A stretch of DNA of 64,000 nt from Hofstenia miamia (taxonomy: Eukaryota; Xenacoelomorpha; Acoela): assembly GCA_004352715.1 (NCBI GenBank), contig SCFE01000002.1, positions 1,070,383 through 1,134,382 on the forward strand, given 5' to 3'. The notes under the pieces were generated by a model, which saw nothing but the letters and a program-made list of their open reading frames with translations, ran no database searches and had not been told where the DNA came from. A program made the translations under genes and the position numbers. Shown here in pieces: positions 1 to 10,165 of this stretch. Position 1 is the stretch's first letter. The number at the start of each line of letters is the position of its first letter.

Positions 1-323
1 TTTTGTAATCAGAAGTCGATTTTTTCTGCCAATTTTTGTAACTCCACTTTTTTTCAGTGTTCTCTGAACTGTGGTTTCATGCACAGAGATGTCGGCTTCA
101 GTTTGAAGTCGGTTGCAATTTTTTTCCTAGAAATATAGGGATGTTTGAGAGCAATTGCGACTGTTTTCTGAATGAATTTTCCAATAATTTCTCGAGGGCG
201 TCCACTTTCTTTTCTTCTTTTGAGAGATTCTCCTTGTCGAATTTTTTTCAGCTTTCGAAAATAAGTTGATCGAGAAATTTGCGATGTCGCAAAGACGTTT
301 TCAAGCTGTTCCAACATTTCCAT
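1..323 (-). pseudogene. Tc1/mariner-like transposase, N-terminal part, frameshifted
   Basis: The minus strand encodes the DNA-binding N-terminus of an IS630/Tc1/mariner-type transposase. From about position 323 an 89-codon frame contains a basic stretch, then SGRPREI (the GRPR hook that joins two helix-turn-helix units in this family), then the second unit (HPYISRKKIATDF). The frame breaks near position 97. A one-base shift restores family-like sequence (DISVHETTVQRTLKKSG) down to the window edge. The catalytic DDE/DDD domain would lie to the left, outside the window. The frameshift makes this copy inactive. The family is assigned from the GRPR motif and helix pattern, without a search. A Tc3-like or other IS630 subgroup is equally possible. 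Confidence 0.6.
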
Positions 324-918
324 TCCGAAGAAATCAAGTAAAAGCTTTGCAAAGCAACAAAATTTGTTTGGTAAGTGTTTTCCAATAATTACGAAGTACC
401 AGTTTAATTAATTCACTTTTTTATTTGACCATTTTAAAGTTCACAAAACTCTCGTTGTCTTTTATTTTTATAGTTTTCCTCTAAAACGTCTCAATACGTT
501 TCCACAAAGCGTGAAAAAATAGGTGTTCAGTCTCATTTTTTTTGCAGCCAACTATAGTCACTTATTAGTTTACATTTAATTAAAGAATATAATCTTGAAT
601 ATATTTTCCATTTTCTATTGATTAAAAAGCGTATACTTCCATTATTGTAAAACTACGTTTTTGAGTCGAACAATTGTCGGTATTGCTAAAGCTTTTCATC
701 GAAATGATTTTGTAAATAATGCAGCAAATAATAGTGGGAAGGACCATGTCGATAGCTAATAAGATGGATGAGGTATTTTTCCCAAGCAAGTGAGTTGAGC
801 CTCGGTGAAGTGATGCTTGCAATGTGGGGTTATGCATTGTGCTGGTGAATCATTACTCCTTTCCAATTCACTAATTCCAAATGTTCTAATTACTGAGAGT
901 AGTGTTGAACATTAACTC
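324..918. other. Non-coding, nothing recognised
   Basis: AT-rich sequence with only a short random-looking minus-strand ORF (622-837) of no recognisable composition. I see no exon, RNA gene or element boundary here. Confidence 0.5.
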
Positions 919-1018
919 TTAAGGTGTGTTCCCACTATCGACTTTTATCATCTGTCAAGAAATCGGTGATAAAAGTCGATAGTGTGAACACTCTATGCTT
1001 TTTTTTCGGCTGATATAA
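919..1018. mobile_element. PIF/Harbinger-like MITE, left end
   Basis: TTA (919-921) is followed by AGGTGTGTTCCCACTATCG, the same terminus as the complete element at 2626-3276. An internal palindrome lies between ACTATCGACTTTTATCA and its reverse complement near 966-985. A 4-N gap begins at 1019 and no matching right end follows, so the element is truncated or broken by the assembly. A TTA target and short terminal inverted repeats are typical of PIF/Harbinger-derived MITEs. Confidence 0.55.
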
Positions 1019-1022
1019 NNNN

Positions 1023-1157
1023 AAAGCATATAAAGAGAAAAAAGTGTATAAAGTAGAAAACCCATGTAAAAGTATATAAATGTGTAAAAAGTGATAAAGC
1101 ATATAAAGAGAAAAAAGTGTATAAAGTAGAAAACCCATGTAAAAGTATATAAATGTG
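1023..1157. repeat. 73-bp tandem duplication
   Basis: Two near-identical copies of an A-rich unit (AAAGCATATAAAGAG..., ending ...TATATAAATGTG) begin at 1023 and 1096. The first copy starts directly after the 4-N gap, so more copies may be missing from the assembly. Confidence 0.8.
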
Positions 1158-1224
1158 GGAAGGTAAAAAGTAAAAAAATGCAAACTAAATTAGGTCACAT
1201 AAATAACACAAAAACTAGTAAAAG

Positions 1225-1400
1225 TACATCCATGACGTCAGTAAAACACCCCCCGCCAATATCCACGGCGTCTCAGGTCAAAGGCCACCCCTCTCGACCA
1301 ATCACAAAAAAGTGTAACAGACTTCTGCCCACCTCTCGACCAATCAGAAAAAAGTGGCACGAACTTCTGCCCTCTTCTACTACTAAGATACATACAATAC
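1225..1400 (+). promoter_or_regulatory. Promoter-like module with CRE and CCAAT boxes
   Basis: The segment carries a consensus cAMP-response element (TGACGTCA, 1234-1241), a GCCAAT motif and two copies of CTCTCGACCAATCA (about 1292 and 1334), so several CCAAT boxes. It is GC-richer than its surroundings. A related module is at 52,980-53,100. It lies just upstream of a short ORF beginning at 1410. Promoter activity is inferred from the motifs alone. No TATA box is obvious between the module and the ORF. Confidence 0.4.
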
Positions 1401-1409
1401 CACAAACAA

Positions 1410-1541
1410 ATGACTACCAAAATTGAAACAATAGCTTACCTCAGTCAAACAGAGGACATATCAGAGACAACCTGTGAAGACACCCGCATCTTAAAGCTGC
1501 TGGATGATACCCACAACCTCATCAGCCAGCCCTCAAAGTAA
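1410..1541 (+). CDS. Short hypothetical ORF, 43 aa
   Basis: An ATG at 1410 opens a 43-codon frame ending in TAA at 1541. It starts MTTKIETIAYLSQ and is acidic and Ser/Thr-rich (12 acidic or Thr residues between positions 13 and 25), ending NLISQPSK. It sits directly downstream of the CRE/CCAAT module and upstream of an LTR-like sequence. I do not recognise it. It could be the first exon of something larger, the end of an LTR-element polyprotein, or chance. No domain, signal peptide or membrane segment is visible. The composition is less AT-driven than the surrounding ORFs, which is the only reason to list it. Confidence 0.25.
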   Translation: MTTKIETIAYLSQTEDISETTCEDTRILKLLDDTHNLISQPSK

Positions 1542-1578
1542 ACACCCACATCTGCGTAGGGTATCTTAAGCGAGGGGG

Positions 1579-1915
1579 TGTACAATTGGGACAATTGTCA
1601 TGCTACAGAATTCCCATGCACATCATCTCGCCACTGCTAGGAGTAGTCTCTATCTCGTTCATGCTAATTCCTGCTATGTTCCTGCATGTACTCAGCTACC
1701 CAATCATGTTGTTTAGTGTTTACATTTTTGTTCTGCCTTCGGCAGGTGTATTGGATAGTATTATTTTATCTGTATAAATAGGGAGTTCATGTGCGCAAAC
1801 GCTTAATAAATTGTTTTGGTTTAATACCAGGTTTACTACTTGCTCTCATATATGCTCTATATTCAGATGGACATTTACTACTTGCTCTCATATATGCTCT
1901 ATATTCAGATGGACA
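1579..1915 (+). mobile_element. Possible LTR (solo or 3') with internal 42-bp duplication
   Basis: A purine run (AAGCGAGGGGG) is followed at 1579 by TGTACAATTGGGACAATTG, as a polypurine tract precedes an LTR. About 195 bp on, TATAAATA (1773-1780) is followed by AATAAA (1805-1810), the promoter and polyadenylation layout of an LTR. A 42-bp unit (TTTACTACTTGCTCTCATAT...) is duplicated in tandem at 1832-1873 and 1874-1915. No integrase or reverse transcriptase lies next to it, the right boundary is uncertain, and no target duplication was found. Alternatively this is an ordinary TATA promoter. Confidence 0.3.
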
Positions 1916-2265
1916 TGAGCAGCTAAATTTTCTACGAAGCTGAGGGGGAGTGAGCGGAGTGCGTATTCAGATGCAGGACGTCCTCAACTGTCTACGCAAT
2001 CTGCTTAAGCCCGTTCAGTTTTGGGGCTTAGTTGATCCAGACTTTCGTACATTCTAGGTAGCAGCTTTGTTGTCTCGCTTTGGCACTAATCGCCACGTAT
2101 TCTTATATGTATCTGGAGGTCATATTCGCAGTAGTTATTCTAGTTTGTTATACCCGTTTGCTACTCTAAATTGTTTATGCCAAAGCAGTTCTGTAGGATG
2201 TTTTACCCGAATGAGAATAGATACTACGCTATCACTATGCTTTTTACCCCCTCTTAGTGCCAACT

Positions 2266-2307
<42 letters not shown>

Positions 2308-2622
2308 AAAGAAATTCTTCTGAGACTTTTCATATATGAAATTAAAATAAAATTTTAAACGCATATACTAGAGACCAGTTTCAATAGATTGCCTATCATC
2401 ATCAGTATATATTCAAATATATATTCTATAGTATTGAAAATACAATTACGGTTGTAGAATGTAGGCAACCAAATGGGGAATGTGTCGTCTTCCTTAATTC
2501 GTTGGATTTAGATATAACGGTCCTGGGCCTAAATTTCAACAATTGCAACGGAACTGACGCGAATTATGTTATGGCTTAGAGGGCACGGGCTTGAAATTAC
2601 GGCGCGTTTAAAATTCTGATCT
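1916..2622. other. Non-coding with (TA)n microsatellite
   Basis: No exon or element boundary was recognised. A pure (AT)n tract occupies about 2269-2304. Confidence 0.6.
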
Positions 2623-3279
2623 TTAAGGTGTGTTCCCACTATCGACTTTTATCAGCAGATTTTAATCGAAAATGCAATTATTTTCGTTCACATTGGCGAT
2701 TTTTTATCATCCGATTTTTTATCAGAAATTATCATCTTTTGATTGACAGTAAGAAAAACAACAACATCTGTTTATGGATTGGAATGTAAACAATGTTTAC
2801 GTATTTTGAAGTTGAAATATTTCAACGACAATAATTTACGTTTTGGAAGTCTGTTCCCTACTTGAGAAGTAAGCAATTAGTTTCAAGTAGCTATTCGACT
2901 AGTTTTAGTACCGTTCAGACTATCGACTTTTATCAGCTGATAAATTATCAGATGACAGTAATTTGGCTGTTTTGCCAAAAAATCGGATGGAGCGTTCAGA
3001 CTATCGACTTTTATCAGCCGATAAAAAAGCAGATAGAGTGTTCACACTATCGACTTTTATCACCGATTTCTTGACAGATGATAAAAGTCGATAGTGGGAA
3101 CACACCTTTACTGTCAATCAAAAGATCAATCTGATAAAAAATCGATAGTCTGAACGCTCTTCCAACTCCGCTTTTTCTGATAAAAAATCGGATGATAAAA
3201 AATCGCCAATGTGAACGAAAATAATTGCATTTTCGATTAAAATCTGCTGATAAAAGTCGATAGTGGGAACACACCTTTA
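2623..3279. mobile_element. PIF/Harbinger-like MITE with long inverted repeats and nested copy
   Basis: A TTA at 2623-2625 and another at 3277-3279 flank an element running 2626-3276. It starts AGGTGTGTTCCCACTATCG and ends with the reverse complement. The terminal inverted repeats run for about 100 bp, to around CGATTTTTTATCATCCG. The 3-bp TTA duplication fits PIF/Harbinger. Inside, a second copy of the same right terminus ends at 3107, followed by TTA, so a related element appears nested (its left end is not found). The word ACTATCGACTTTTATCA recurs at about 2637, 2919, 3000 and 3046, and inverted near 3078 and 3250. It has no coding capacity, so it would need a transposase from elsewhere. 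Confidence 0.75.
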
Positions 3280-5123
3280 CACTAAGTCACATGAATTCGA
3301 AATGGATTATTTATTGGCTATACCACTAGATTGAAAGAATCCGTTTTCCCAAAAGATCATATTCGAGGCAGCGGAACTTACCGTATTTAGACTTAAACTC
3401 TTGATTTAAGAATGCTTTCAGACAATTTATGAAGCATCTATTTTCCAAGTTTACAGACCTTTCCAAGATTTACAAGATGACGATGAATTTCTTGAAGTAA
3501 GACTTCTTGCAAAATTTTCTTCAAGGACTGCGTCAAAAATAGTATCATAAAACTTAACAGGACATCTTCAAGAGTGAAATCTTCATTTTCGAATTTCTCC
3601 AACAATTTGCTTACAATAATCTCCATACACTGAGTGGCTGCTTCTAGCATTTTCGCCCACTCAATTTCCTTCCAACTTAACAGAGCTTAATAAAGAAATT
3701 ATATTATAACTGATCCGTAAAACAAAATATATTTGATTTGTATGAAGACATTTAAGAATACAAATAATATTAAACTCAATCAACCCTTAAAAACACTACC
3801 TAAACTCCATAAATGTGCTCTTTTCACCACTTAAACTGGCAAAGAATTATTGAATTATTCTTACTATTAATAGTTGGAGCTGATATCGGTTAAATACATA
3901 CATATTATTTTGTTGACCTTTACTTGAGCTAACCAAACTAAGGAAATACATAATGGCAGATAGCTATTGCAACCATTTAAAAATAATTATTACTTATGAA
4001 TGGTTATCTATATCTATATATAAAGATGAAATCGTTTTATGGAATCATACAAATACATACTAACTAAACCCACAAAGACATTCACAAATTAAATTATTGA
4101 AAAATTAAAGTCTTAATAAATTTATGCAAACAATTGATATATAGAAAATATCAAGATTGTATTTTGCTAGAAATATATTTATAGGTCTACAAGCTTGAAA
4201 TTTGCGTCATGTATTGTCATATGCAATTTTCAAGGTTAAAACAACATAAGGGATTATATATATTTTTTTTCTAGCCAAAAACCGACTGGTCGGTATCAAC
4301 TGTTGATGGCCACCTTTACTGATCCCGGCCTTCCCAAGGTTCTTAATATAAATTTCTGAAATGTTGTGAAATATTGTTTCTCCATATCACCTAACTTCAC
4401 TATTATAGTTAACTGTAGGAATTAATTATTTTGTAAAACACAATTGTTCTCACAAAAGCTCAAAACTTCATTTTTTACGTATACAAAAACAACTAAGCGG
4501 AGTATATTTTTCATAATTAGATTAATAGAAAAAGAACTAGTTTCAAATACTATCTTAGACTTCAGAGGACTGGGGGTTAGAGAAAATTTAACCTACTGGA
4601 GCATATATTAACAGCTCCTGTAGATGTTATATATTGTTGAGTTTATCTTAGATAATTTTACTTCTTCAACAAATTTATGTAAAACCAAGCACTTTGGTGA
4701 ATTTAATTGCTTAACTTTCACATATGCCACTAATGAGGAAACCAATAAAAACATAAATTGCCATAGATTATTGTATAAATTAACTGGAATATAACAACTC
4801 AACAAATTTGATTCTCCTACATGTATTCATTGCTTCTCAACACGTGTGTTATATATTGTACTTGTACACCTTAAAATAAATAGATCTTATCAATTTAAAG
4901 CATACTTATGATTTTGTGGATAAATAAAAGTCATATTCAAATATTTTAAGGCATTAATTTCATACAGCAATTCCAATCTATTCAAAATTCTAACATGTTA
5001 TCCATATGTTGCAATTGATACATCTGTTTATATTAGTATTCACAGCTTTAATGGCGATTGTTAGCTTTAGCTGAAAACGAATTATAAATTATTTTAAGCT
5101 AAATCAATTTTATTATTTACCAG
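3280..5123. other. Non-coding, one weak minus-strand ORF
   Basis: A 70-codon minus-strand frame (3650-3438) is amphipathic and Leu/Glu-rich (e.g. KLLEKFENEDFTLEDVLL), follows a plausible acceptor (TTTCTTTATTAAG) and could be an exon, but I cannot tie it to a family. The rest is AT-rich with no recognisable feature. Confidence 0.4.
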
Positions 5124-5203
5124 AGCATTGAAGAAATTAACTACTAGGGTCTGCAATCAATGTCCTACCTCTGAAACTGATTATTGCAATAAGCCTCTTG
5201 CAT
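5124..5203 (+). CDS. Candidate Ly6/uPAR-like exon (80 nt)
   Basis: A pyrimidine-rich acceptor (TTTTATTATTTACCAG) ends at 5123 and a strong donor (GTAAGA) starts at 5204. The 80 nt between are open and read ...TTRVCNQCPTSETDYCNKPL. The spacing C-x2-C-x8-C resembles the first finger of Ly6/uPAR three-finger domains, which are small secreted or GPI-anchored disulfide domains. The exon starts in phase 2 and ends in phase 1. I could not find the remaining exons (the rest of the cysteines and the C-terminal CN motif), so this stands on one exon and two splice sites. A chance ORF remains possible. Confidence 0.3.
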
Positions 5204-6207
5204 GTAAGAAAAACCTTCATAAAAAAAATCGGAAAAAACGCATATTAACCTAATTTATCTTCAGAGAGACATTTTTATTGCATCTTTTGAAATGGTCATA
5301 AGCAGTTACTTTAAATGAATCACTTCATTTTTTCATTTACACGATTGATACTCAATATTACAGATCAATAATAATGCCATGGTTCCAGTTCGGCCCAGCT
5401 AGGTTTGGTATCGGTCCCGTCGATGGTGAGATTAAATACGCTAAAGTTAAAAATTACAAATCAAGTCGAATACTGAATAGAGGCGCTACAAACTAATGAG
5501 TGCGAACAACCGAAATTTTAAAACTAGGGCAAGTTATTGTCCACAAAGAAAAATTTGGTATTTACGTAGATTGCAATAGAAACAAGGCCTTGACTAGTGC
5601 TTCGGGCTATCATTTATTCACAGAAATCTGAAAGTCAATGACATCAATTTCTAAAATTTTTGGTCAATGAGTACGGCACACTTTTCATGAAATACGCAAA
5701 ATTTACAATTTATCATGTTAGATCTACTAAATTTGTTTCTAAAACAGATTTTTCAGAAATAAAATAAGAAAATATCTTAAATTGGTTACTTCGGTGCGTA
5801 ATTAACAATGTCTGTATATAATTGTTGTAAAAAATATATTCGTATTACATTTTAAAAATGACGAAGGACTGAATAAACAAATGAATAGCTTTGGTTAACT
5901 ATTGGATATTTTGAATTAAAACTATACAAAATTAACACAAACACTGATTTGAAATTTTAAAAAGAACTTTGTTAACTGTAGCACATTTATACCACCGAAG
6001 TTGTTCAAAATGACAATCAAAGTACTGAAGCAACACTTGCGAAAGTTTTTAATCGAATTTCATTAAAAATGTTTTCAATTCTTTTACTGGAAAATTATTT
6101 GTAGCTTTAAGCCAGATAAGCCTTAAACTAAGATGTAGGTAATATATGGATATGTTAACATTTCTCCTCATTAATGTCAAATTATGTGCTTGTAACGTGG
6201 GGAATCC
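5204..6207. other. Non-coding, repeat-derived
   Basis: Part of this (about 5640-5770 and 5985-6010) resembles the inside of the hAT element at 42,788-43,272 (shared strings such as ATGCAAAATTTAC and TTTATACCACC), so it is probably an old relative of that family. No ends or target duplication are recognisable. Confidence 0.4.
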
Positions 6208-6395
6208 TTAAGGTGCGTTCAGACGAAACCTTTTGATGCGCATCTTTTGGTGGAAGTGCGTTTAGACGAGCATCTTCTTGATGCATGCTTTTTTGATGCA
6301 TCAGTCAAAATTTGGAAGCGTTCAGACGAGCGTCTTTTTGATGTACATCAATTTGATGAAATTGCGTTAAGACAAGCATTATTTTGTTGCACGTC
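6208..6395. mobile_element. MITE of the AGGTGCGTTCAGACG family, left end
   Basis: TTA (6208-6210) precedes AGGTGCGTTCAGACGAAACC. The sequence then repeats degenerate units of GCGTT(C/T)AGACGAGCATCTTTTTGATG at about 6250, 6325 and 6364. The right terminus (CGCACCT-TTA) is not recognisable. The architecture matches the AGGTGTGTTCCC family at 2626, and another copy is at 19,679-19,804. Confidence 0.5.
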
Positions 6396-7250
6396 CACTT
6401 GTTAATACATCAATTAAGTTTAATAGGAATTGTTTTTCTATCAAGATTATAATCAACGCCTCAATTACTGAAGCAAAACATTAAAATCAAAAACGAATTT
6501 GATTGGATGTTTAATTCTATGGATATTGTTATACAATATTGCCAAGAATGTGTAAATAATTACTGATTGTTCAAAAAAACGAAATTACCTTTTTAAAGTT
6601 TTTAGAGCCCGGTGGTATACCGATACTGAAACCAATACCGCTATATTATGACAATACCGAAAAATACTGATAACGTGGTATCTTGCCTAAAATATTGATC
6701 GGTACATTATTGAAAAGTAGGCTGTGTATTGTGTGCAAGCCCGCGGGTAAATGCTTCTATATAAAAACTTGTAACATTTCTGTTGGAGGCTCAAGATACA
6801 GCAGTTTGGAAATTACGAAATTTCTTAAGAAAATTCTATTAATAATGCAGTTACACCTATATGGCTGATTAGCCCACAAAATGTTGTAAATACTTTCACA
6901 AAAACGAGCTACTTACAGATTTTTTCTTAAAAAATCAAATTTACAAAATGTGCTCATTCGTATTAAGGTGCATTTATTTCTTTGCAATGCAAGAATCAAA
7001 ATTATGCTCGAGGTCGAAAGGTCCGTTCCATTGCATAAGCTATTTATAAATTTAAAAGTTTCAATATACTGGTGATATTAAACATTGTTCCATAGACTGG
7101 CTTAAAATTCCATTTTTTTCAGAAACGAATGTTCAATAAAACGCATTCATAATTGTAATTACTATTCCATTTTACATATGAATTCATTTAATTGATATAA
7201 CCATGGTATACTACAACCAAATTTGATATATGTATATACATGTACATAGG
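6396..7250. other. Non-coding with a hAT-like terminus
   Basis: TAGAGCCCGGTGGTATACCG near 6604 resembles a hAT-type terminus and the sequence TAGGGCCCGGCGGAAC found inverted in each arm of the large inverted repeat. No partner end or 8-bp duplication was found. A cysteine-containing ORF at 6683-6868 is judged chance. Confidence 0.35.
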
Positions 7251-7280
7251 CATATATATATGCATATATATATATATATA
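7251..7280. repeat. (TA)n microsatellite
   Basis: TATATGCATATATATATATATA immediately precedes the 520-bp direct repeat. The second copy of that repeat also follows a (TA)n tract. Confidence 0.85.
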
Positions 7281-7800
7281 GTTATACTGACCACTGTGGA
7301 CAAAACTGGGCCTTCATTTGACCGCTGTTTACAACCAAATTTTGATAATGACCACTCTGCACAAAAGGTCTGAAAGGAAAATAAATTATTGGTCCAAGGC
7401 CAAATTTCATCTAAATTATTGGTCCTAAATGCATTAAAGACATATCCCAGTAAATATTCTTATCCCATCATGTTTACCTGTGATCCTATGGGATACCCTT
7501 CATTTGGAAACGAAATTTTGAAAAAATCATGAAGATTTTTTGGAATCTGAGGTCCCACGTTCTTCTTTTAGTGTCCCAGTCCCATTTTGGTACAAAGTGT
7601 GTCGAAATTTTAATTTCCTGGTCATTGAAACTACTAAATCCCATGGGAATAGTGGGTCATGTAGTACTTCACAGTGGAAATTTCTAAAATTGCCCAAAGA
7701 AAATCGGCTGTTGGGGCTAAAAACCTCAGACTTCGCATAGATATGCTCAACATGGATACAATTATCACTGTATAGTCAAAGTCCACATAACTCAAAAATT
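7281..7800. repeat. Direct repeat, copy 1 (~520 bp)
   Basis: It begins GTTATACTGACCACTGTGG and ends ...GTCCACATAACTCAAAAATT. It matches 9362-9867 in the same orientation with scattered substitutions and small indels (copy 1 has about 14 more bases). Both copies begin directly after (TA)n. The right end (CACTGTATAGTCAAAGTCC) resembles Tc1/pogo-type termini, so this may be a non-autonomous element present twice. Confidence 0.8.
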
Positions 7801-7919
7801 GGGGATTTCTGAATGGAGAAACCGCTGTGTACTACGAGAAAAGTACAGAGCGGTCGACGAAATTCTTATTTCAACCTCTGTGTACGTTTTCAACCTATAT
7901 GCATACATATACTGTATAT

Positions 7920-7923
<4 letters not shown>

Positions 7924-7963
<40 letters not shown>

Positions 7964-7999
7964 GCATATAATATATATATATATATATATGCATATATA

Positions 8000-8043
<44 letters not shown>

Positions 8044-8044
8044 C
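7924..8044. repeat. Interrupted (TA)n microsatellite
   Basis: About 120 bp of TA repeats broken by ATGCATA steps. A shorter pure tract follows at about 8168-8195. ORFs through here encode only Tyr-Ile repeats. Confidence 0.9.
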
Positions 8045-8166
8045 ATTAGCGTAGACAGAATAAAAAATCAGGAGAGGCAGAATCATTTCCTGGAGGGGCA
8101 ATAAATTGATTCAATTAAAATTTTGAAAAAAAGTGCAGTAAATTATTCAGTTTTGTAAATATTTAG

Positions 8167-8198
<32 letters not shown>

Positions 8199-8377
8199 GC
8201 CATGAAACATGCTTAACAATTTTTTCTATAGTTTATTGGATCTTAAATATTTTAACTGATACATTTTGAACTAAAACCGCACAAAAGAAAATTTCAGCAA
8301 AATCTATGAACTCAGAGGTTGCACGTAACTGTTACTATTTGTTTAATTTGCTTGCAATTACAATACTTTGGCTTGCG

Positions 8378-8973
8378 TTATATGGTATGTGATTTTTGTC
8401 CAGTATTACTGGCAGCTGTATCAAATGACTTTACATTTTCTGCGATATCCCATTTCCTTAAACATGCAGCAATAGCATCGGCCAACAATTCACCTGAAGA
8501 TAACTTGAGTTTTAGAACACAGAAGAGGTTACGAGTTGCATTTCCTTTGACAATCACATGAAACCTCTCAAAAAAATTTTGGCATGTAATTTTTAGAAGT
8601 AACTTTCCATCCAAGTGACTAATCAGGACATTATCAGGCACAAACAATGCTCTGATTGATTTTGCTGTTTCCTTTCTACCTTCTCTTCAAATTTCATTTT
8701 ATATGCTTCAATCTTTGCATTCCTTTTTCTTGGAACTATTCAGACTTTCTTCCTTTTTTTTATCTGCTTCAACAATGACATTGAGCATGGTTGACAATGC
8801 TGTCGCTTTTGTAACAAAAAACGTTCACCATCTTCTATATCTGTCAAAGTTAAGACATTAATGTGTGCTGTATCAAATAATTTAAGGCAGTCCGATTTCA
8901 ATTTTCTTAGCTCTTCTTCAAGAGGTCTCTTTTTCTTTTTTATGGACTTCCAATCCTCAAATGTTGAATGCAA
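8378..8973 (-). pseudogene. Transposase-like gene of the DTTASNTG family, broken
   Basis: Two minus-strand frames fit the N-terminal and middle parts of a family that I recall as repetitive in invertebrate genomes. The first (8973-8740) has FEDWKSIKKKKR and LKLFDTAHINVL, then EDGERFLLQKR. The second (8647-8378) has ISHLDGKLL, FHVIVKGN, an LSSGELLADAI segment and FDTAASNTG, whose usual form is DTTASNTG with a conserved Asp. The following CRHH-type motif and C-terminus are missing, and the two frames are not contiguous. It lies between the two ~510-520 bp direct repeats. The family assignment is from memory of its motifs, and its exact transposon superfamily is not certain. It is non-functional. 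Confidence 0.55.
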
Positions 8974-9361
8974 TTTCTTTTTGCATTACAATGCTGTGCT
9001 GTTCTGTTAAAATTCCTGCCCTCTTCAAAACGCCATGGAGAATAGAGTACAAACATGTTATTTTATCTGTCCCCATGAGGCATAAAGAGGCCCAAATAAG
9101 AAATTCTACACTATTTTTAATATGCAAGTATTTTACAAAGGATATAACAAATTTAAGAGATGGAAAATTGAGGCAATTACACTACCCTATTGTGTACAGA
9201 GAGTGCAAAATTTGAACTTTCATATGCCACCTAAAAAAGTAAATTGCAGGCTAAAGTATTTAAAATGCAAGGTCTTGAGAAGCTTGAGATCCATTTACAA
9301 GGTAATGTCTGGATATTTCCCAAACTATATTTTCAGGACCACCTTAATATATATATATATA

Positions 9362-9867
9362 GTTATACTGACCACTGTGGACAAAACTGGGCCTTCATTT
9401 GACCGCTGTGTACAACCAAATTTTGATAATGACCGCTCTGGACAAAAGGTCTGAAAGGACCATAAATTAGTGGTCCAAGGCCAAATTTCATGTAAATTAT
9501 TGGTCCTACATGCATAAAAGACATATCCCAGTAAATATTCTTATCCCATCATGTTTACCTGTGATCCTATGGGATACCCTTCATTTGGAAACGAAAATTT
9601 GAAAAAATCATGAAGATTTTTTTGGAATCTGAGGTCTTCTTTTAGGGTCCCAGTCCCATTTTGGTGTGTCGAAATTTTAATTTCCTGGGCATTGAAACTA
9701 CTAAATCCCATGGGAATAGCGGGTCATGTAGCACTTCACAGTGGAAATTCCTAAAATTGCCCACAGAAAATCGGCTGTTGGGGCTAAAAGCCTCCAACTT
9801 CGCATAGATATGCTCAACATGGATATAATTATCACTGTATAGTCAAAGTCCACATAACTCAAAATTT
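9362..9867. repeat. Direct repeat, copy 2 (~506 bp)
   Basis: Same orientation as 7281-7800, starting GTTATACTGACCACTGTGG after (TA)n and ending at ...CACATAACTCAAAA. A string GGACCACCTTAATATATATA just before it recurs at about 50,510 in a different context, so that junction may be an element end. Confidence 0.8.
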
Positions 9868-9985
9868 GCGAATGATTTTCAATATCATATATTTGTAAGC
9901 ATATTTTATATATAAATGACTTGATTTTAACAATAAACGAAAGATTAAATGAAGATTTGACAAAATTGAAACTAAAAGAAAATAC

Positions 9986-10165
9986 CTTTTGCGCAAAAGC
10001 ATCTGAAGGTTAATCCTTTGCCGAGACATGTTGCAGCATTCGCGCACGGGCGATCCTTACACAAATCTTTTTCATTGTCACACCGGGGTCCTACATGCCA
10101 ATCATCGCATTTACAGTAGGGAGTAGTGCCATTGTCCACACATGTTCCATGATTGCAGAAATTTG
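9986..10165 (-). CDS. EGF-like exon (180 nt, phase 1-1) of a secreted or membrane protein
   Basis: The acceptor AATTATTTAG ends at 10166 and the donor GTATTTTC starts at 9985. The 60-codon exon encodes five cysteines of one EGF-like domain (FCNHGTC, PYCKC, WHVGPRC) and then five of a second (DLCKDRPC, ATC, FRCFCAKG), whose sixth must lie in the next exon. Joined to the 30-nt exon at 11,119-11,090, the first domain shows C-x7-C-x4-C-x8-C-x-C-x8-C, the normal EGF spacing. The downstream exon was not found; the next ~2.7 kb is occupied by the direct repeats and the broken transposase. EGF domains mediate extracellular protein contacts. The gene cannot be named. Confidence 0.75.

Noticed and set aside
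3438-3650. 70-codon minus-strand ORF following a plausible acceptor
   Set aside because: Composition is gene-like, but with no family match and no donor it is not supported as an exon.
6683-6868. 61-codon ORF with CIVCKPAGKC
   Set aside because: It looked Ly6-like at first, but there are no splice sites around it, it lies in repeat-derived sequence and it has no further cysteines in the expected spacing.
7792-8104. ORFs on both strands through 7792-8104
   Set aside because: They translate (TA)n microsatellite into Tyr-Ile runs.
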